Shown one piece after another: positions 9,028 through 17,621 of a stretch of 64,000 bases of DNA (position 1 is the stretch's first letter; every line of letters begins with the position of its first letter). Source of the stretch: Arthrobacter sp. AZCC_0090 (GTDB lineage Bacteria; Actinomycetota; Actinomycetes; Actinomycetales; Micrococcaceae); assembly GCF_014207375.1 (NCBI RefSeq), contig NZ_JACHEE010000012.1, positions 1 to 64,000 of the forward strand, read 5' to 3'. The position numbers were made by a program, and so were the translations under genes. The notes beneath the pieces are model-generated. The model saw only the letters and a list, made by a program, of their open reading frames with translations, ran no database searches and had not been told where the DNA came from.

Positions 9028-10104
9028 ATGACTGTTGAAGATCTCGCCAGCGGAGCGGCCGGCCACCCGCTGTTTTCGGAAGGCGGGGAGTTGGATTCCC
9101 CGCTCGTCGTGGTCCGCGTCGACCCGGCCGCTGAGGAAGCGGTGCTGGCCGCGGCCGCAGCGAAGGCCCGTGCCGGCAGCCGGCTGCTGGTGGGCATCAT
9201 GCCAGGAAGACGAACAGGCGTGCCCTCGCCAGGCCTGCAGGAGCTGCTGCAGTCATTGGATGCCACAATCGGGCCGGCTGGTGTCCCAGCGATGAGGGAC
9301 GCAGCCGCCGTACCGCGGGCCGTCGTCCCGGCGGTGGACCCCGAGGATGCGTTGCAGTCACTTTGTGCGGGCGTGCGGGCGAACCCGCAGGCAGCCATGA
9401 TCCTTGGCCAGACGTTGAGGGCATCCGAAACCCTGTCAGTACCGGCAGCGCTGGATGTTGAATCGCTGGCGTACTCTACACTTTTAGGCGGCCCGGAATT
9501 CCGGCGCTGGCTCGAGAACCGCGGCCCGCAGAAACCGCCGCAGCCGGCTGCCCATGACGCCGTCCTGATACGGCGTGAGGGCGACCGCCTGGCACTGACA
9601 TTGAACCGGCCAGAACGGCGCAATGCCTACGGGGCCGACGTCAGGGATGCGCTGGTGGCCGCGCTGGAGGTGGCAGTGGCAGATCCTTCGGTACACCATG
9701 TGCTGCTGGATGGGAACGGGCCGTCATTCTGCGCCGGAGGGGACCTGGCCGAGTTCGGCACAACGCCGGATCCGGCAACGGCGCATCTGATCCGGACCCG
9801 TGGTGGTGCCGGTCGCCTTATGCACTTGCTGGCAGGGCGGACGGAGGTCCGTCTGCATGGACACTGCGTAGGTGCGGGAATTGAAATTCCCGCACTGGCC
9901 GGGCGCGTGATAGCCGATCCGGGCACACTTTTCCGGCTGCCGGAAGTGGGGATGGGGCTGATTCCCGCGGCTGGGGGTGCGACGAGCCTTCCGCGGCGTA
10001 TCGGCCGTTGGCGGACGTTTTACCTGTGCGCGACCGGCATGACATTGGACGCGCCGACGGCACTGCTGTGGGGTTTGATCGACGGAATTGAAAGCAGGCC
10101 CTGA
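9028..10104 (+). CDS. enoyl-CoA hydratase/isomerase-family protein with N-terminal extension
   Basis: 358 residues. The crotonase core starts around residue 175 with RREGDRLALTLNRPERRNAY; the oxyanion-hole motifs are SFCAGGDLAEFG and HCVGAGIEIPAL, then LPEVGMGLIPAAGG. Two oddities: about 170 residues of unassigned Ala/Val-rich sequence precede the core, and the protein stops right after LLWGLIDGIE, so the C-terminal helical segment usual in crotonases is missing. In-frame GTG codons at 9004 and 9007 are alternative starts and no clear ribosome site is seen. It diverges from the CoA-transferase/amidohydrolase pair. Confidence 0.78.
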   Translation: MTVEDLASGAAGHPLFSEGGELDSPLVVVRVDPAAEEAVLAAAAAKARAGSRLLVGIMPGRRTGVPSPGLQELLQSLDATIGPAGVPAMRDAAAVPRAVVPAVDPEDALQSLCAGVRANPQAAMILGQTLRASETLSVPAALDVESLAYSTLLGGPEFRRWLENRGPQKPPQPAAHDAVLIRREGDRLALTLNRPERRNAYGADVRDALVAALEVAVADPSVHHVLLDGNGPSFCAGGDLAEFGTTPDPATAHLIRTRGGAGRLMHLLAGRTEVRLHGHCVGAGIEIPALAGRVIADPGTLFRLPEVGMGLIPAAGGATSLPRRIGRWRTFYLCATGMTLDAPTALLWGLIDGIESRP

Positions 10105-10137
10105 GGCCGGTGGCTCTCCGCGGATCCCTCTGCCGGA

Positions 10138-10183
10138 CATGACGAGCGCCCGGCCGGAAGGCTTCGGCCGGGCGCTCGTCATG
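10138..10183. terminator. bidirectional hairpin terminator
   Basis: Perfect 19-bp inverted repeat (arms 10138-10156 and 10165-10183, 8-base loop) between the convergent crotonase and thiolase-like genes. Confidence 0.8.
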
Positions 10184-10247
10184 GTGCGGGATTGGTGCCC
10201 GCCGCCGGTAGGGTCACATTCCGGCGGCGGGAGACTGTGGCGTGTGG

Positions 10248-11393
10248 CTAGGTAGTGAGAACCATGGCGCCGCACTGCGGGCCGTGGGCGTTGGCAACGA
10301 CGGACACGTTCGCGTCCGGCACCTGGCGGGCGCCGGCCTGGCCGCGGAGCTGCAGTACGGCCTCGGCCACGAAGCTCAGGCCGTGCATACGGCCCTCGGC
10401 CAGCTGGCCGCCGGTGGTGTTCATCGGCATGGAGCCGCCCGGGCCGATGGTTTTTCCGCCGTCGACCCAGTCGCCGAACTCTCCGATACCGCATAGGCCC
10501 AGGGCTTCCACCCAGGAGATGGCGATATGCGTGAAGCCGTCATAGAGCTGCGCCACGTCGACGTCGGCGGGGGTCACCGAAGAGCGCTTCCACAGCAGGT
10601 CGCTAGCCTCCCGGGTGCCACCGAAGATGAAATCGTCGGTGAAGGTCCAGTCGGGCCTGGACCCGGTCCCCAGCGATGTCGAATCGATCAGCACCGGCTT
10701 CTGCTTCAGTCCGGCGGCGCGCTCCGCGGTCGTAATGATGATTGCGCAGGCACCCGTGATCGGGTAGTCGCAGTCGAGCAGGCGCAGTGGTTCGGCCACA
10801 AACCGGGAGGAGAGGTAGTCGTCCATGGTGATTGGATCGCGCAGCGCCGCACGCTCGTTCAGCGCGGACCACTTGCGGGCGTTGACCGAGATGTGGCCAT
10901 AGTCCTCTTCGCTGCCGCCGAGCTCGGCGAAACGCCGCTGCTTCTTCATGCCCATGACCGGGATGACCGCCCCGGCCACGCCGTAGGGCAACTGGTACTG
11001 CGAGGGCCCTTCGGCGGGCGGGAAGTGCACCTGGCCGCTCTGCTGGCCCCATTCCCGGCTGATGGAGCGGTAGACAAGAGCCACGTCGCAAGCGCCGGAG
11101 GCGACCGCCATGTGGGCGCCCAGGGCCGCCGCCATGCCGGACGGACCGGAGCTGGCGTAGTCGCCGAAGGAGGCCAGGTTCTTGATCCCGAGCATGCGCT
11201 GCATGGTGATCGAGATTTCGTTCGGCAGACCCGGGTACTCGAAGATGCCGTCGATTTCGGTGGCGGTTAGGCCGGCGTCGGCAATGGCATCCTTGGCCGC
11301 CTGGGAGGCGAGCGGACGGCTGTCGATTCCCTTTTCGCGGTAGATGGGCGAGTAGCCCACTCCGACAATGGCGGTTGCACGTCCGGCGCTCAT
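10248..11393 (-). CDS. Cys-less thiolase-like protein (Ltp2-type aldolase candidate)
   Basis: 381-residue thiolase-superfamily protein of the SCP-x/lipid-transfer branch (MSAGRATAIVGVGYSPI at the start). The nucleophilic Cys position of thiolases is occupied by the segment GDYASSGPSGM (77-87), with no Cys, and the usual HDCF-type motif reads LYDGFT (Tyr284). These substitutions are the hallmark of Ltp2-type steroid side-chain aldolases, which work with a DUF35 partner in retro-aldol cleavage. Its ATG overlaps the stop of the DUF35 gene, which supports a complex. It should release acetyl- or propionyl-CoA from a beta-hydroxyacyl-CoA (inference). Confidence 0.82.
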   Translation of the reverse strand: MSAGRATAIVGVGYSPIYREKGIDSRPLASQAAKDAIADAGLTATEIDGIFEYPGLPNEISITMQRMLGIKNLASFGDYASSGPSGMAAALGAHMAVASGACDVALVYRSISREWGQQSGQVHFPPAEGPSQYQLPYGVAGAVIPVMGMKKQRRFAELGGSEEDYGHISVNARKWSALNERAALRDPITMDDYLSSRFVAEPLRLLDCDYPITGACAIIITTAERAAGLKQKPVLIDSTSLGTGSRPDWTFTDDFIFGGTREASDLLWKRSSVTPADVDVAQLYDGFTHIAISWVEALGLCGIGEFGDWVDGGKTIGPGGSMPMNTTGGQLAEGRMHGLSFVAEAVLQLRGQAGARQVPDANVSVVANAHGPQCGAMVLTT

Positions 11394-11812
11394 GCGCGGT
11401 CTCCAGTTTCTACGGGGCGGAACTGCGGCAGCCGCATGGTCCCGCGGTCTTCAAAGGTGACTTCCACCGGCATGCCGGATCGCAGTTTGGCGCGGTCGAC
11501 CTCGACAATGTTGGTCAGAATACGGATGCCAGGGTGGTCCGTGAGCTCGGTCAGTCCGATGACGTACGGAAGCGAATCGGCCCAGGCCGGGTGAAACGCC
11601 TGGTGCAGTACGGTGTAGGCGTACAGGACGCCGGTCCCGGCGGCGACGACGGGAATCGGGGCGCCGTCTACGTCCGGTGTCTCCGCGACGGCATTGGGTG
11701 GGTATTGAACATGGTCGCTGCCCTCAAACCCCTGGATTGCGAGTTTGCCTTCGGCGGCATGCCCCCAGTAGAACGCGCTATAGCGGTCGGGTACTGGCAT
11801 AGGTTTTTCCAT
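11390..11812 (-). CDS. DUF35 OB-fold protein, partner of the Cys-less thiolase
   Basis: 140 residues from the ATG at 11812, placed by AAAGGGG five bases upstream (a GTG at 11818 is less likely). The C-terminal OB-fold part is typical: GTGVLYAYTVLHQAFHPAW, PYVIGLTEL, then GMPVEVTFED. The N-terminal half normally carries a four-Cys zinc ribbon; here the segment KLAIQGFEGSDHVQYPPNAV has no cysteines. DUF35 proteins act as acyl-CoA-binding partners of Ltp2-like aldolases, sometimes fused to a MaoC domain. Here the protein is free-standing and ATGA-coupled to the thiolase-like gene. Confidence 0.85.
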   Translation of the reverse strand: MEKPMPVPDRYSAFYWGHAAEGKLAIQGFEGSDHVQYPPNAVAETPDVDGAPIPVVAAGTGVLYAYTVLHQAFHPAWADSLPYVIGLTELTDHPGIRILTNIVEVDRAKLRSGMPVEVTFEDRGTMRLPQFRPVETGDRA

Positions 11813-11895
11813 CGTCACCCCTTTGTGTGCGACCAGGCGGTCGCACGTAGTTTTCAGGGAACCCCGAGTCCTCGTCGAGCTTCGGCTTTCTTATA

Positions 11896-11910
11896 CTGTT
11901 TACCATACGG
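11896..11910. promoter_or_regulatory. island palindrome, site 2a (CTGTTTACCATACGG)
   Basis: One mismatch to CNGTA-N5-TACNG. It lies in the divergent gap between DUF35 (minus) and CaiB (plus), nearer the DUF35 gene. Confidence 0.45.
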
Positions 11911-11987
11911 GAAGCCTTTTTGGAAGGTCGTGCCGACCGTGCCGCGGCCGGAAACTCCTGCCTTGCCGCCCACTAGCGTAAGTGTCA

Positions 11988-12002
11988 CAGTAAGGGTTAC
12001 GG
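11988..12002. promoter_or_regulatory. island palindrome, site 2b (CAGTAAGGGTTACGG)
   Basis: Exact match to CNGTA-N5-TACNG, 66 bp before the CaiB start in the same divergent gap. An extra half-site (GCGTAAG) precedes it at 11976. Confidence 0.6.
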
Positions 12003-12067
12003 TATAGGCGGGCCCCGAAGACGGAGTCCAACGTCCGCGAGGTGCGGAGCAGAAGTGAGAGGTTGAC

Positions 12068-13288
12068 ATGACAAGGATCCTTGACGGTATCAGGGTTGTT
12101 GAACTGAGTTCCTGGACATTCGTGCCGGCAGCAGGCGCCGCGCTCGCGGACTGGGGTGCCGACGTCATCAAAGTCGAAGATACCCGCGGCGGAGATCCGG
12201 GCCGCTACCTGGTCGTATCCGGCCTGAGCAAGGACAAGGCCAAGGTCGATGCGGACTACATGCTGGAGATCGGCAACCGCGGCAAACGCAGCGTGGCACT
12301 GGACGTGAAGTCCGAGGTGGGCTACGACCTGCTGGTCAAGCTGCTCAAGACCGCCGACGTCTTCCTGACCAACTGGCTGCCCGGTCCGCTGGAACGAGCC
12401 AACCTCAACCTCGAGCAAGTCCGCGCCATCAACCCGAACATCATTATTGCCCGCGGCACCGGCCAGGGCACGCGCGGCCCGGACCGCGACAAGGGCGGCT
12501 TCGACGCGGCCAGCTACCTGGCCCGAAGCGGTTTCTCCTACGCGATGACCGCGGCCGACAGCGAATTTCCGATGAGCCAGGGACCGGCCTTCGGCGACCT
12601 GCCCAGCGGCCTGACCCTCGCCGGCGGCGTGCTCGGAGCTCTGTACAACCGGGAACGTACGGGCGAGGCGACCACCGTGGATGTGTCCCTGCTGGCCCAA
12701 GGTATGTGGACCATGGCCCCGGACATCGTCGCGGCCGAATTCTTCGACATCGACCGGATCCCGAAGGCCGGACCAGGCAAGTCCATGAACCCGGTCGTTA
12801 ACGCGTATAAGACCAAGGACAACCGCTGGATCCAGCTGGTCTTCCTGCAGCCGGATAAGTTCTGGGCCGGCTTCTGCGTCCGGATCGGCCGCATCGACCT
12901 GGCCGTGGACGAGCGGTTCACGCCGGCACAGAACCTCGTGGCCAACGGCGACGAAGCGATCAAGCTGCTGCAAGAGACGTTCGCTGCGGAGAACGTGGAC
13001 CACTGGACCGAGGCGCTCAAGGATGAGCCCGGCGTGTGGTCCGTTATCGCGTCCCCCCAGGAAGTGCTCTTCGATCCGCAGGCCACGGCCAACAGCTACC
13101 TGGTCGGCTCTGCCGATTCCCACGGCAAGGAATACCGGCTGGTCGCCCCGCCAATCCAGTTCGGCGAATCGGCGGAACCCGTCGGCCGGGCACCCGGACA
13201 CGGTCAGCACACCGAAGAGCTCTTGCTCGAACTCGGTCTGGGCCGCGAAGAAATAGCTGCAGCCAAGGAGTCTGGCGCAGTACTATAA
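12068..13288 (+). CDS. CaiB/BaiF family CoA-transferase
   Basis: 406-residue class III CoA-transferase that moves CoA between carboxylates. It starts ILDGIRVVELSSWTFVPAAG and has ADVIKVEDTRGGDPGR, NRGKRSVALDVKS and the likely catalytic Asp near residue 146 in KGGFDAASYLARSG. A close paralogue lies at 48762-49982 with the same length and almost the same motifs. Ribosome site GAGAGGT before ATG 12068. It diverges from the DUF35/thiolase pair and is followed by a strong terminator. Confidence 0.92.
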   Translation: MTRILDGIRVVELSSWTFVPAAGAALADWGADVIKVEDTRGGDPGRYLVVSGLSKDKAKVDADYMLEIGNRGKRSVALDVKSEVGYDLLVKLLKTADVFLTNWLPGPLERANLNLEQVRAINPNIIIARGTGQGTRGPDRDKGGFDAASYLARSGFSYAMTAADSEFPMSQGPAFGDLPSGLTLAGGVLGALYNRERTGEATTVDVSLLAQGMWTMAPDIVAAEFFDIDRIPKAGPGKSMNPVVNAYKTKDNRWIQLVFLQPDKFWAGFCVRIGRIDLAVDERFTPAQNLVANGDEAIKLLQETFAAENVDHWTEALKDEPGVWSVIASPQEVLFDPQATANSYLVGSADSHGKEYRLVAPPIQFGESAEPVGRAPGHGQHTEELLLELGLGREEIAAAKESGAVL

Positions 13289-13315
13289 CTGACCTGGGTG
13301 TCCTCGCTAATCCAA

Positions 13316-13359
13316 GCGGAAAAGGGCGGCAATCCACCAAGGATTGGCGCCCTTTCCGC
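13316..13359. terminator. hairpin terminator after the CaiB gene
   Basis: Near-perfect inverted repeat with arms of about 19 bases (13316-13335 and 13341-13359) and a five-base loop, 28 bp after the CaiB stop. Confidence 0.75.
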
Positions 13360-13430
13360 GCCCGAGGGGTTGGGCTGTGCGGGGGGAGGGGGAGATACGG
13401 ACGCGGAGACGCAGCAAGGGGAGACAGAGG

Positions 13431-13463
13431 AAGGGACGGCAATTTCTCGGATTGCCGTCCCTT
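13431..13463. terminator. hairpin terminator after the fused acyl-CoA dehydrogenase gene
   Basis: Perfect 13-bp inverted repeat (13431-13443 and 13451-13463) just past the stop of the minus-strand gene. Confidence 0.75.
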
Positions 13464-13484
13464 TGCCCTTGGCGCTGTTTCCTG

Positions 13485-15638
13485 CTATTTGTTCAGGGGA
13501 TCCCGCGGGAGGCCGAGGAGGCGTTCGGCGATCACGTTGCGGGTGATCTCCGAGGTTCCGCCGGCGATGGTCAGCGCGCGGTCGAAGAGGTACTCGAAGG
13601 TGGCCTCCGCGTGGCCGCCCAGGATTGCCGTCGCACCGCCTGCCTTGATCGCAAGCTCCGACACGCGCTGGGCATGCTCGGCCGACAACAGCTTGCTGAG
13701 GTTGCCTTCGGGTCCCGGCCCGGCGTTGATGACGGCCCGGACCACGCTGCGGAGGTTCAGCAGGCGCATCGCATGCTCCTCCACGATCAGGTCGCTGACC
13801 TGGCGGGTGAAGAAGGTGTCGTTGGTCAGATTCTCCTTGCCGAGGATGTCGATGAGCGACTGGGCGGTCAGGCCCTCCCGGCTGCCGGCGCCGATGGAGA
13901 CGCGCTCGTTGCCCAAGGTCGCCCGGGCCACCGTCCAGCCGTCGTTGACGGCGCCGACTACATCGGCGTCGGGGATGAACACGTCATCGAAGAAGACCTC
14001 GTTGAAGAGGCATTCTCCGGTGATTTCGCGTAGTGGCCGGACGGTGACGCCGGGGGCATGCATGTCCACCACCATGGCCGTGATGCCCTTGTGCTTGGGG
14101 GCGTCGCGGTCTGTGCGCACCGTCGCCAGGCCGCGGTTGCAGTCCTGGGCGCCGCTGGTCCAAACCTTCTGCCCGTTGATTTTCCAGCCGCCTTCGACCT
14201 TGACGCCGCGGGTACTGACCGCTGCCGCGTCCGAACCGGCGCCGGGCTCACTGAACAGCTGGCACCACTGGTGCTCGCCACGGAGGCTGGCCGGAATCCA
14301 TCGTTCGATCTGCTCGGGGTTGGCCTGCTGCACCAGCGTGAGCAGAACCCAGCCGCCGATACCAAGGCTGGGCAGTTCGACGTCGACGAGTTCCTCCTCG
14401 ATGACGAGCTGCTCGACCGCACCCGCGCCGCGGCCGAAGGGGGCCGGCCAGTGTGGGACCTGGTATCCGGAGGAAGCGAGTAGTTCACGGCGCTCGGATT
14501 GCGGTGTCGAACGGTAGGTTGCCAGGAAGGCGCGGGAAGAGGCGCGGAACTCCTCGGCTTCCTCGGGCAAGTCCAGGGCGAACTTGCGGTACTCGCCGGT
14601 GGCCGTGCGGTCATAGATGGCGTCGTTGACGACGTGCTCGGGGCCGAACAGCGCGGGGAGGGCGCGGCTGCGGCGCATGTAGATGTGGTTGTCGTGTTCC
14701 CAGGTAAAGCCGATTCCGCCGTGGATCTGCATGCTCTGCTGGGCGTTGAAGACCAGCGCTTTGAACGCCGCGGCGGCTGCCGCGTCAGCGGCCAGATCCG
14801 CCTGGGGATCCGTTATGCCGGTCCGTGCCGCATCCCAGACCGCGGCCACGGCCAGCTCGGACTGTACAAGCATATTGGCCAGATGGTGCTTGATCGCCTG
14901 GAACGAGCCGATGGCGCGGCCGAACTGATGGCGGATCTTCGCGTAGTCCAGCGCCAGGTCCAGCGAGGCGCGGGCTGCGCCGCTGGCTTCGGCCGCTGCC
15001 AGTGTGCGGGCCAGCTGCCTGACGAGATGGGCGCCGCCGGAGAACACGGCAACCGAAGCGGGCGCCAGCTCCTCGAAGCGGGCCTCGGCGATGGCCATGG
15101 TGGGGTCAAAGGACTGGACCGGGGTGACAGTCACCCCGGGGGCGTCCAAGGGAACCAGGACCGCATCCTCGCCGGCAATGAACAGACCGAGCGATGCCAA
15201 CTGTCCGCCGATCAACGGACCGGTGGATCCGGTGTACGAATCCTCGCTCCGGATCAGTGACCCTGCCAGCCCCAAGGACGCCACGGTGCTGCCGCTGGCC
15301 AGGCCGGGCAGGTGCCGGGCCCGGACGTCGTCGGAAGCCGCGGCAGCGAGGACCGCCGAGGTGACGGCGGTGGCCGTGAACGCCCCGGTCGCCAGGGTGC
15401 GGCCCAGTTCTTCGATCACGATGGCAATTTCAGGGAGGCCGAACCCCTCGCCGCCGTATTCTTCGGGAAGGTGCAGTCCCTGCCAGCCCTGCTCAGCCAT
15501 GCCGGACCAGAGCCGGCCGAAACCGGACAGGTCTCCGTCCAGGGCGCACCGGACAACGCCGTGGGCGTCTGCTTCCTTCAGGAAGACCCGGGCTACCTCA
15601 GCCAACTGCTGGTGCTCTTCATTGATCGCCAGACCCAT
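13485..15638 (-). CDS. two-domain fused acyl-CoA dehydrogenase (FadE34-like)
   Basis: 717 residues, about twice the usual ACAD size, with two ACAD units in tandem. The first (about 1-340) holds EYGGEGFGLPEIAIVIEELG and ends in QQSMQIHGGIGFTWEHDNH; the second (from about 345) holds CQLFSEPGAGSDAAAV, INGQKVWTSGAQ and RALTIAGGTSEITRN. The architecture and length match FadE34 of mycobacteria, a fused form of the heterotetrameric ACADs that act on CoA esters of bulky side chains. It oxidises an acyl-CoA to the 2-enoyl-CoA with FAD and gives electrons to ETF (encoded at 53.5-55.2 kb). It diverges from the small-protein/ligase operon; site 3 lies between. Confidence 0.92.
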   Translation of the reverse strand: MGLAINEEHQQLAEVARVFLKEADAHGVVRCALDGDLSGFGRLWSGMAEQGWQGLHLPEEYGGEGFGLPEIAIVIEELGRTLATGAFTATAVTSAVLAAAASDDVRARHLPGLASGSTVASLGLAGSLIRSEDSYTGSTGPLIGGQLASLGLFIAGEDAVLVPLDAPGVTVTPVQSFDPTMAIAEARFEELAPASVAVFSGGAHLVRQLARTLAAAEASGAARASLDLALDYAKIRHQFGRAIGSFQAIKHHLANMLVQSELAVAAVWDAARTGITDPQADLAADAAAAAAFKALVFNAQQSMQIHGGIGFTWEHDNHIYMRRSRALPALFGPEHVVNDAIYDRTATGEYRKFALDLPEEAEEFRASSRAFLATYRSTPQSERRELLASSGYQVPHWPAPFGRGAGAVEQLVIEEELVDVELPSLGIGGWVLLTLVQQANPEQIERWIPASLRGEHQWCQLFSEPGAGSDAAAVSTRGVKVEGGWKINGQKVWTSGAQDCNRGLATVRTDRDAPKHKGITAMVVDMHAPGVTVRPLREITGECLFNEVFFDDVFIPDADVVGAVNDGWTVARATLGNERVSIGAGSREGLTAQSLIDILGKENLTNDTFFTRQVSDLIVEEHAMRLLNLRSVVRAVINAGPGPEGNLSKLLSAEHAQRVSELAIKAGGATAILGGHAEATFEYLFDRALTIAGGTSEITRNVIAERLLGLPRDPLNK

Positions 15639-15731
15639 GTGTTCTCCTAAGAACCGATTTAGTGTGTGTTTTGTGTCGGCGCGGCTGCGCCGGGGCCCGA
15701 AAACGGGTACAAAAGACCGTCGTGCTAACCC

Positions 15732-15759
15732 CAGTATAGTGGTACTGTATGGCTTACGG
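15732..15759. promoter_or_regulatory. island palindrome, site 3 (overlapping pair)
   Basis: CTGTATGGCTTACGG at 15745-15759 matches CNGTA-N5-TACNG exactly and shares TACTG with an overlapping CAGTA-N6-TACTG at 15732-15747. The sites sit between the divergent fused ACAD and the ligase operon. Confidence 0.6.
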
Positions 15760-15817
15760 TAAACAATTTAGTGGAGAGTGCTAAGCGTTCCCGGTGACTC
15801 GATAAGGAGAAAATTCG

Positions 15818-16117
15818 ATGGCGTTGAAGACAGGAAGCCAATTGCGCACGTCCGCTTCCGGCTGCGAGGTAGTAGTGATTCGGGGAACCGAGGCGGAGGG
15901 GGCGCTGTTGTGTGCTGGCGGGCAGATGGTTGCGGAAACCCCGGCGCAGCCCGCATCAGGCGACGCGGGCGGAAGCACCCTGCCTGTTGGCAAGCGCTAT
16001 ACCGATACGGAATCCGGTGTAGAGGTGCTGGTGGTCAAGCCAGGTGCCGGTCCCTTGAGCTTCGACGGGCGGGAGCTGTCGCTGAAGGCAGCCAAAGCCC
16101 TCCCCGCGTCGGATTGA
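15818..16117 (+). CDS. small conserved protein with an internal repeat
   Basis: 99 residues, soluble, no signal peptide. Two similar halves can be seen: GSQLRTSASGCEVVVIRG in the first and GKRYTDTESGVEVLVVKPG in the second, each followed by a short G-rich turn (LLCAGGQMV, LSFDGRELS). Two cysteines occur, both in the first half. Similar short proteins accompany acyl-CoA ligase genes in actinobacterial catabolic clusters as far as I recall, but I know no function. ATG 15818 has GGAGAAAA upstream, and the ligase starts 10 bp after its stop. Confidence 0.75.
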   Translation: MALKTGSQLRTSASGCEVVVIRGTEAEGALLCAGGQMVAETPAQPASGDAGGSTLPVGKRYTDTESGVEVLVVKPGAGPLSFDGRELSLKAAKALPASD

Positions 16118-16126
16118 GGGGAACAA

Positions 16127-17617
16127 GTGAATCTCACCACATTGCTCGAGATGGTCGCCTCCGGAAACGGCGACACGGTGCTGATCGGCAGCAAGGAGCA
16201 GGGACTCACGGGAGAAGAGCTGCGTGCGCGAGCGAGCGCCGGTGCCAAGCTGATTCAGGACGCCGGGTCCCAGACAGTGGTCTACCTGGGCGGAAACGGT
16301 CCGGCTTTTCCTGTCGCCTTGTTCGCAGCGGCCTATGCCGCCGTGCCCTTCTTGCCGCTTAATTACCGGCTCAGTGCGGAACAGATTGACGAGATCCTGG
16401 CACGGCAACCGAAACCCTTCCTCATCAGCGACGACCCGCTGCGTACCGGGCACGGGGCGCTGTCCCTCGAGGAGTTCCTGAACCTTGCGGCACCAGGCGG
16501 TGCACCTCACGAACCCGGCGGGGCCGACGGAGAGGACATCGCTGTCCTGCTGATGACCAGCGGAACCACGGCAGCGCCGAAGAGCGCCGTACTACGGCAT
16601 CGCCACCTGACGTCCTATGTGCTCGGGTCCGTCGAGTTTGCCTCGGCTGAACCCGGTGACGCAACGATTGTTTGTGTTCCGCCGTACCACATCGCGGCTG
16701 TGGCAAACCTGATCTCCAACCTCTACGCTGGCCGCCGGGTGGTCTATCTGGACCACTTCACGGCTGCCGATTGGCTGGACATTGTCACCAAGGAACAGAT
16801 CACCAATGCCATGGTGGTTCCGACGATGCTCGTCCGGATTGTGCGCGAGCTAGACAAGCGCGGCACGCCGGGCCCTGGCTCCCTGCGCGGGCTATCCTAC
16901 GGCGGTGCCAAGATCGCTGCCACCGTCCTGGCCGATGCCCTTCGCCTGTTCCCCACCACCGGATTCGTCAACGCCTACGGACTCACCGAGACGGCGTCAT
17001 CGATTGCCGTGCTCGGACCGGAGGACCACCGCGACGCCTTGGCCAGCGAAGACCCGCATGTCCGGGCCCGCCTGGCATCAGTTGGCCGGGCGCTGCCCGG
17101 AGTCGAAATCGAGATCCATGATCCCCTCGGCCGGCCGTGCGCTCCGGGCGTGGTCGGCGACATCGTTGTCCGCGGCCCGCAGATTGCCGGTGAATACAAG
17201 GAGTCCGGCAGCCTGGTCGATCCCGCGGGCTGGTTCCACACCCGCGACCTCGGCCATATCGACGGGGAGGGATTCATCTTCGTTCAGGGCCGTTCGGATG
17301 ACACGATCATCCGCGGCGGCGAGAACATCGCACCTGCGGAAATCGAAGACGTCCTTGCACGGCACCCAGCGGTGGCCGACGTCGCAGTCGCAGCGATTCC
17401 GCACGAGGAATGGGGCCAAGGCATCGGCGCATTCGTCGTTCTGAAAGAGGGCCAAACGGAGGAAGAGGACGAGCTCAAGAACTGGGTCCGGTCGCAGCTG
17501 CGCAGTTCCAAGACCCCGGATTTGGTGCGCTTCGTCCCCGAGCTGCCGACGACGCCGACAGGCAAGATCCTGCGCCGCGATCTGGTGCGGTCGCTCGCCA
17601 CCGAAGCGGCCAGGTGA
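16127..17617 (+). CDS. acyl-CoA synthetase (AMP-forming)
   Basis: 496 residues, ANL superfamily: activates a carboxylate with ATP and CoA. The phosphate-binding loop is TSGTTAAPKSAVLRH (about residue 143), a variant of the usual TSGTTGxPKG. Then come YGLTETAS, the WFHTRDLGHIDGEGF motif with the conserved Asp, GRSDDTIIRGGENIAPAEIE, and the acyl-transfer Lys in PTGKILRRDL near the end. GTG start at 16127 with GAGGGG upstream. It is in an operon with the small repeat protein and an alpha/beta hydrolase five bases downstream. Substrate not deducible. Confidence 0.92.
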   Translation: MNLTTLLEMVASGNGDTVLIGSKEQGLTGEELRARASAGAKLIQDAGSQTVVYLGGNGPAFPVALFAAAYAAVPFLPLNYRLSAEQIDEILARQPKPFLISDDPLRTGHGALSLEEFLNLAAPGGAPHEPGGADGEDIAVLLMTSGTTAAPKSAVLRHRHLTSYVLGSVEFASAEPGDATIVCVPPYHIAAVANLISNLYAGRRVVYLDHFTAADWLDIVTKEQITNAMVVPTMLVRIVRELDKRGTPGPGSLRGLSYGGAKIAATVLADALRLFPTTGFVNAYGLTETASSIAVLGPEDHRDALASEDPHVRARLASVGRALPGVEIEIHDPLGRPCAPGVVGDIVVRGPQIAGEYKESGSLVDPAGWFHTRDLGHIDGEGFIFVQGRSDDTIIRGGENIAPAEIEDVLARHPAVADVAVAAIPHEEWGQGIGAFVVLKEGQTEEEDELKNWVRSQLRSSKTPDLVRFVPELPTTPTGKILRRDLVRSLATEAAR

Positions 17618-17621
17618 GGAG

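Noticed and set aside
11900..13210. 436-codon minus-strand frame
   Set aside because: Antisense to the CaiB gene, low-complexity product, no family motifs.
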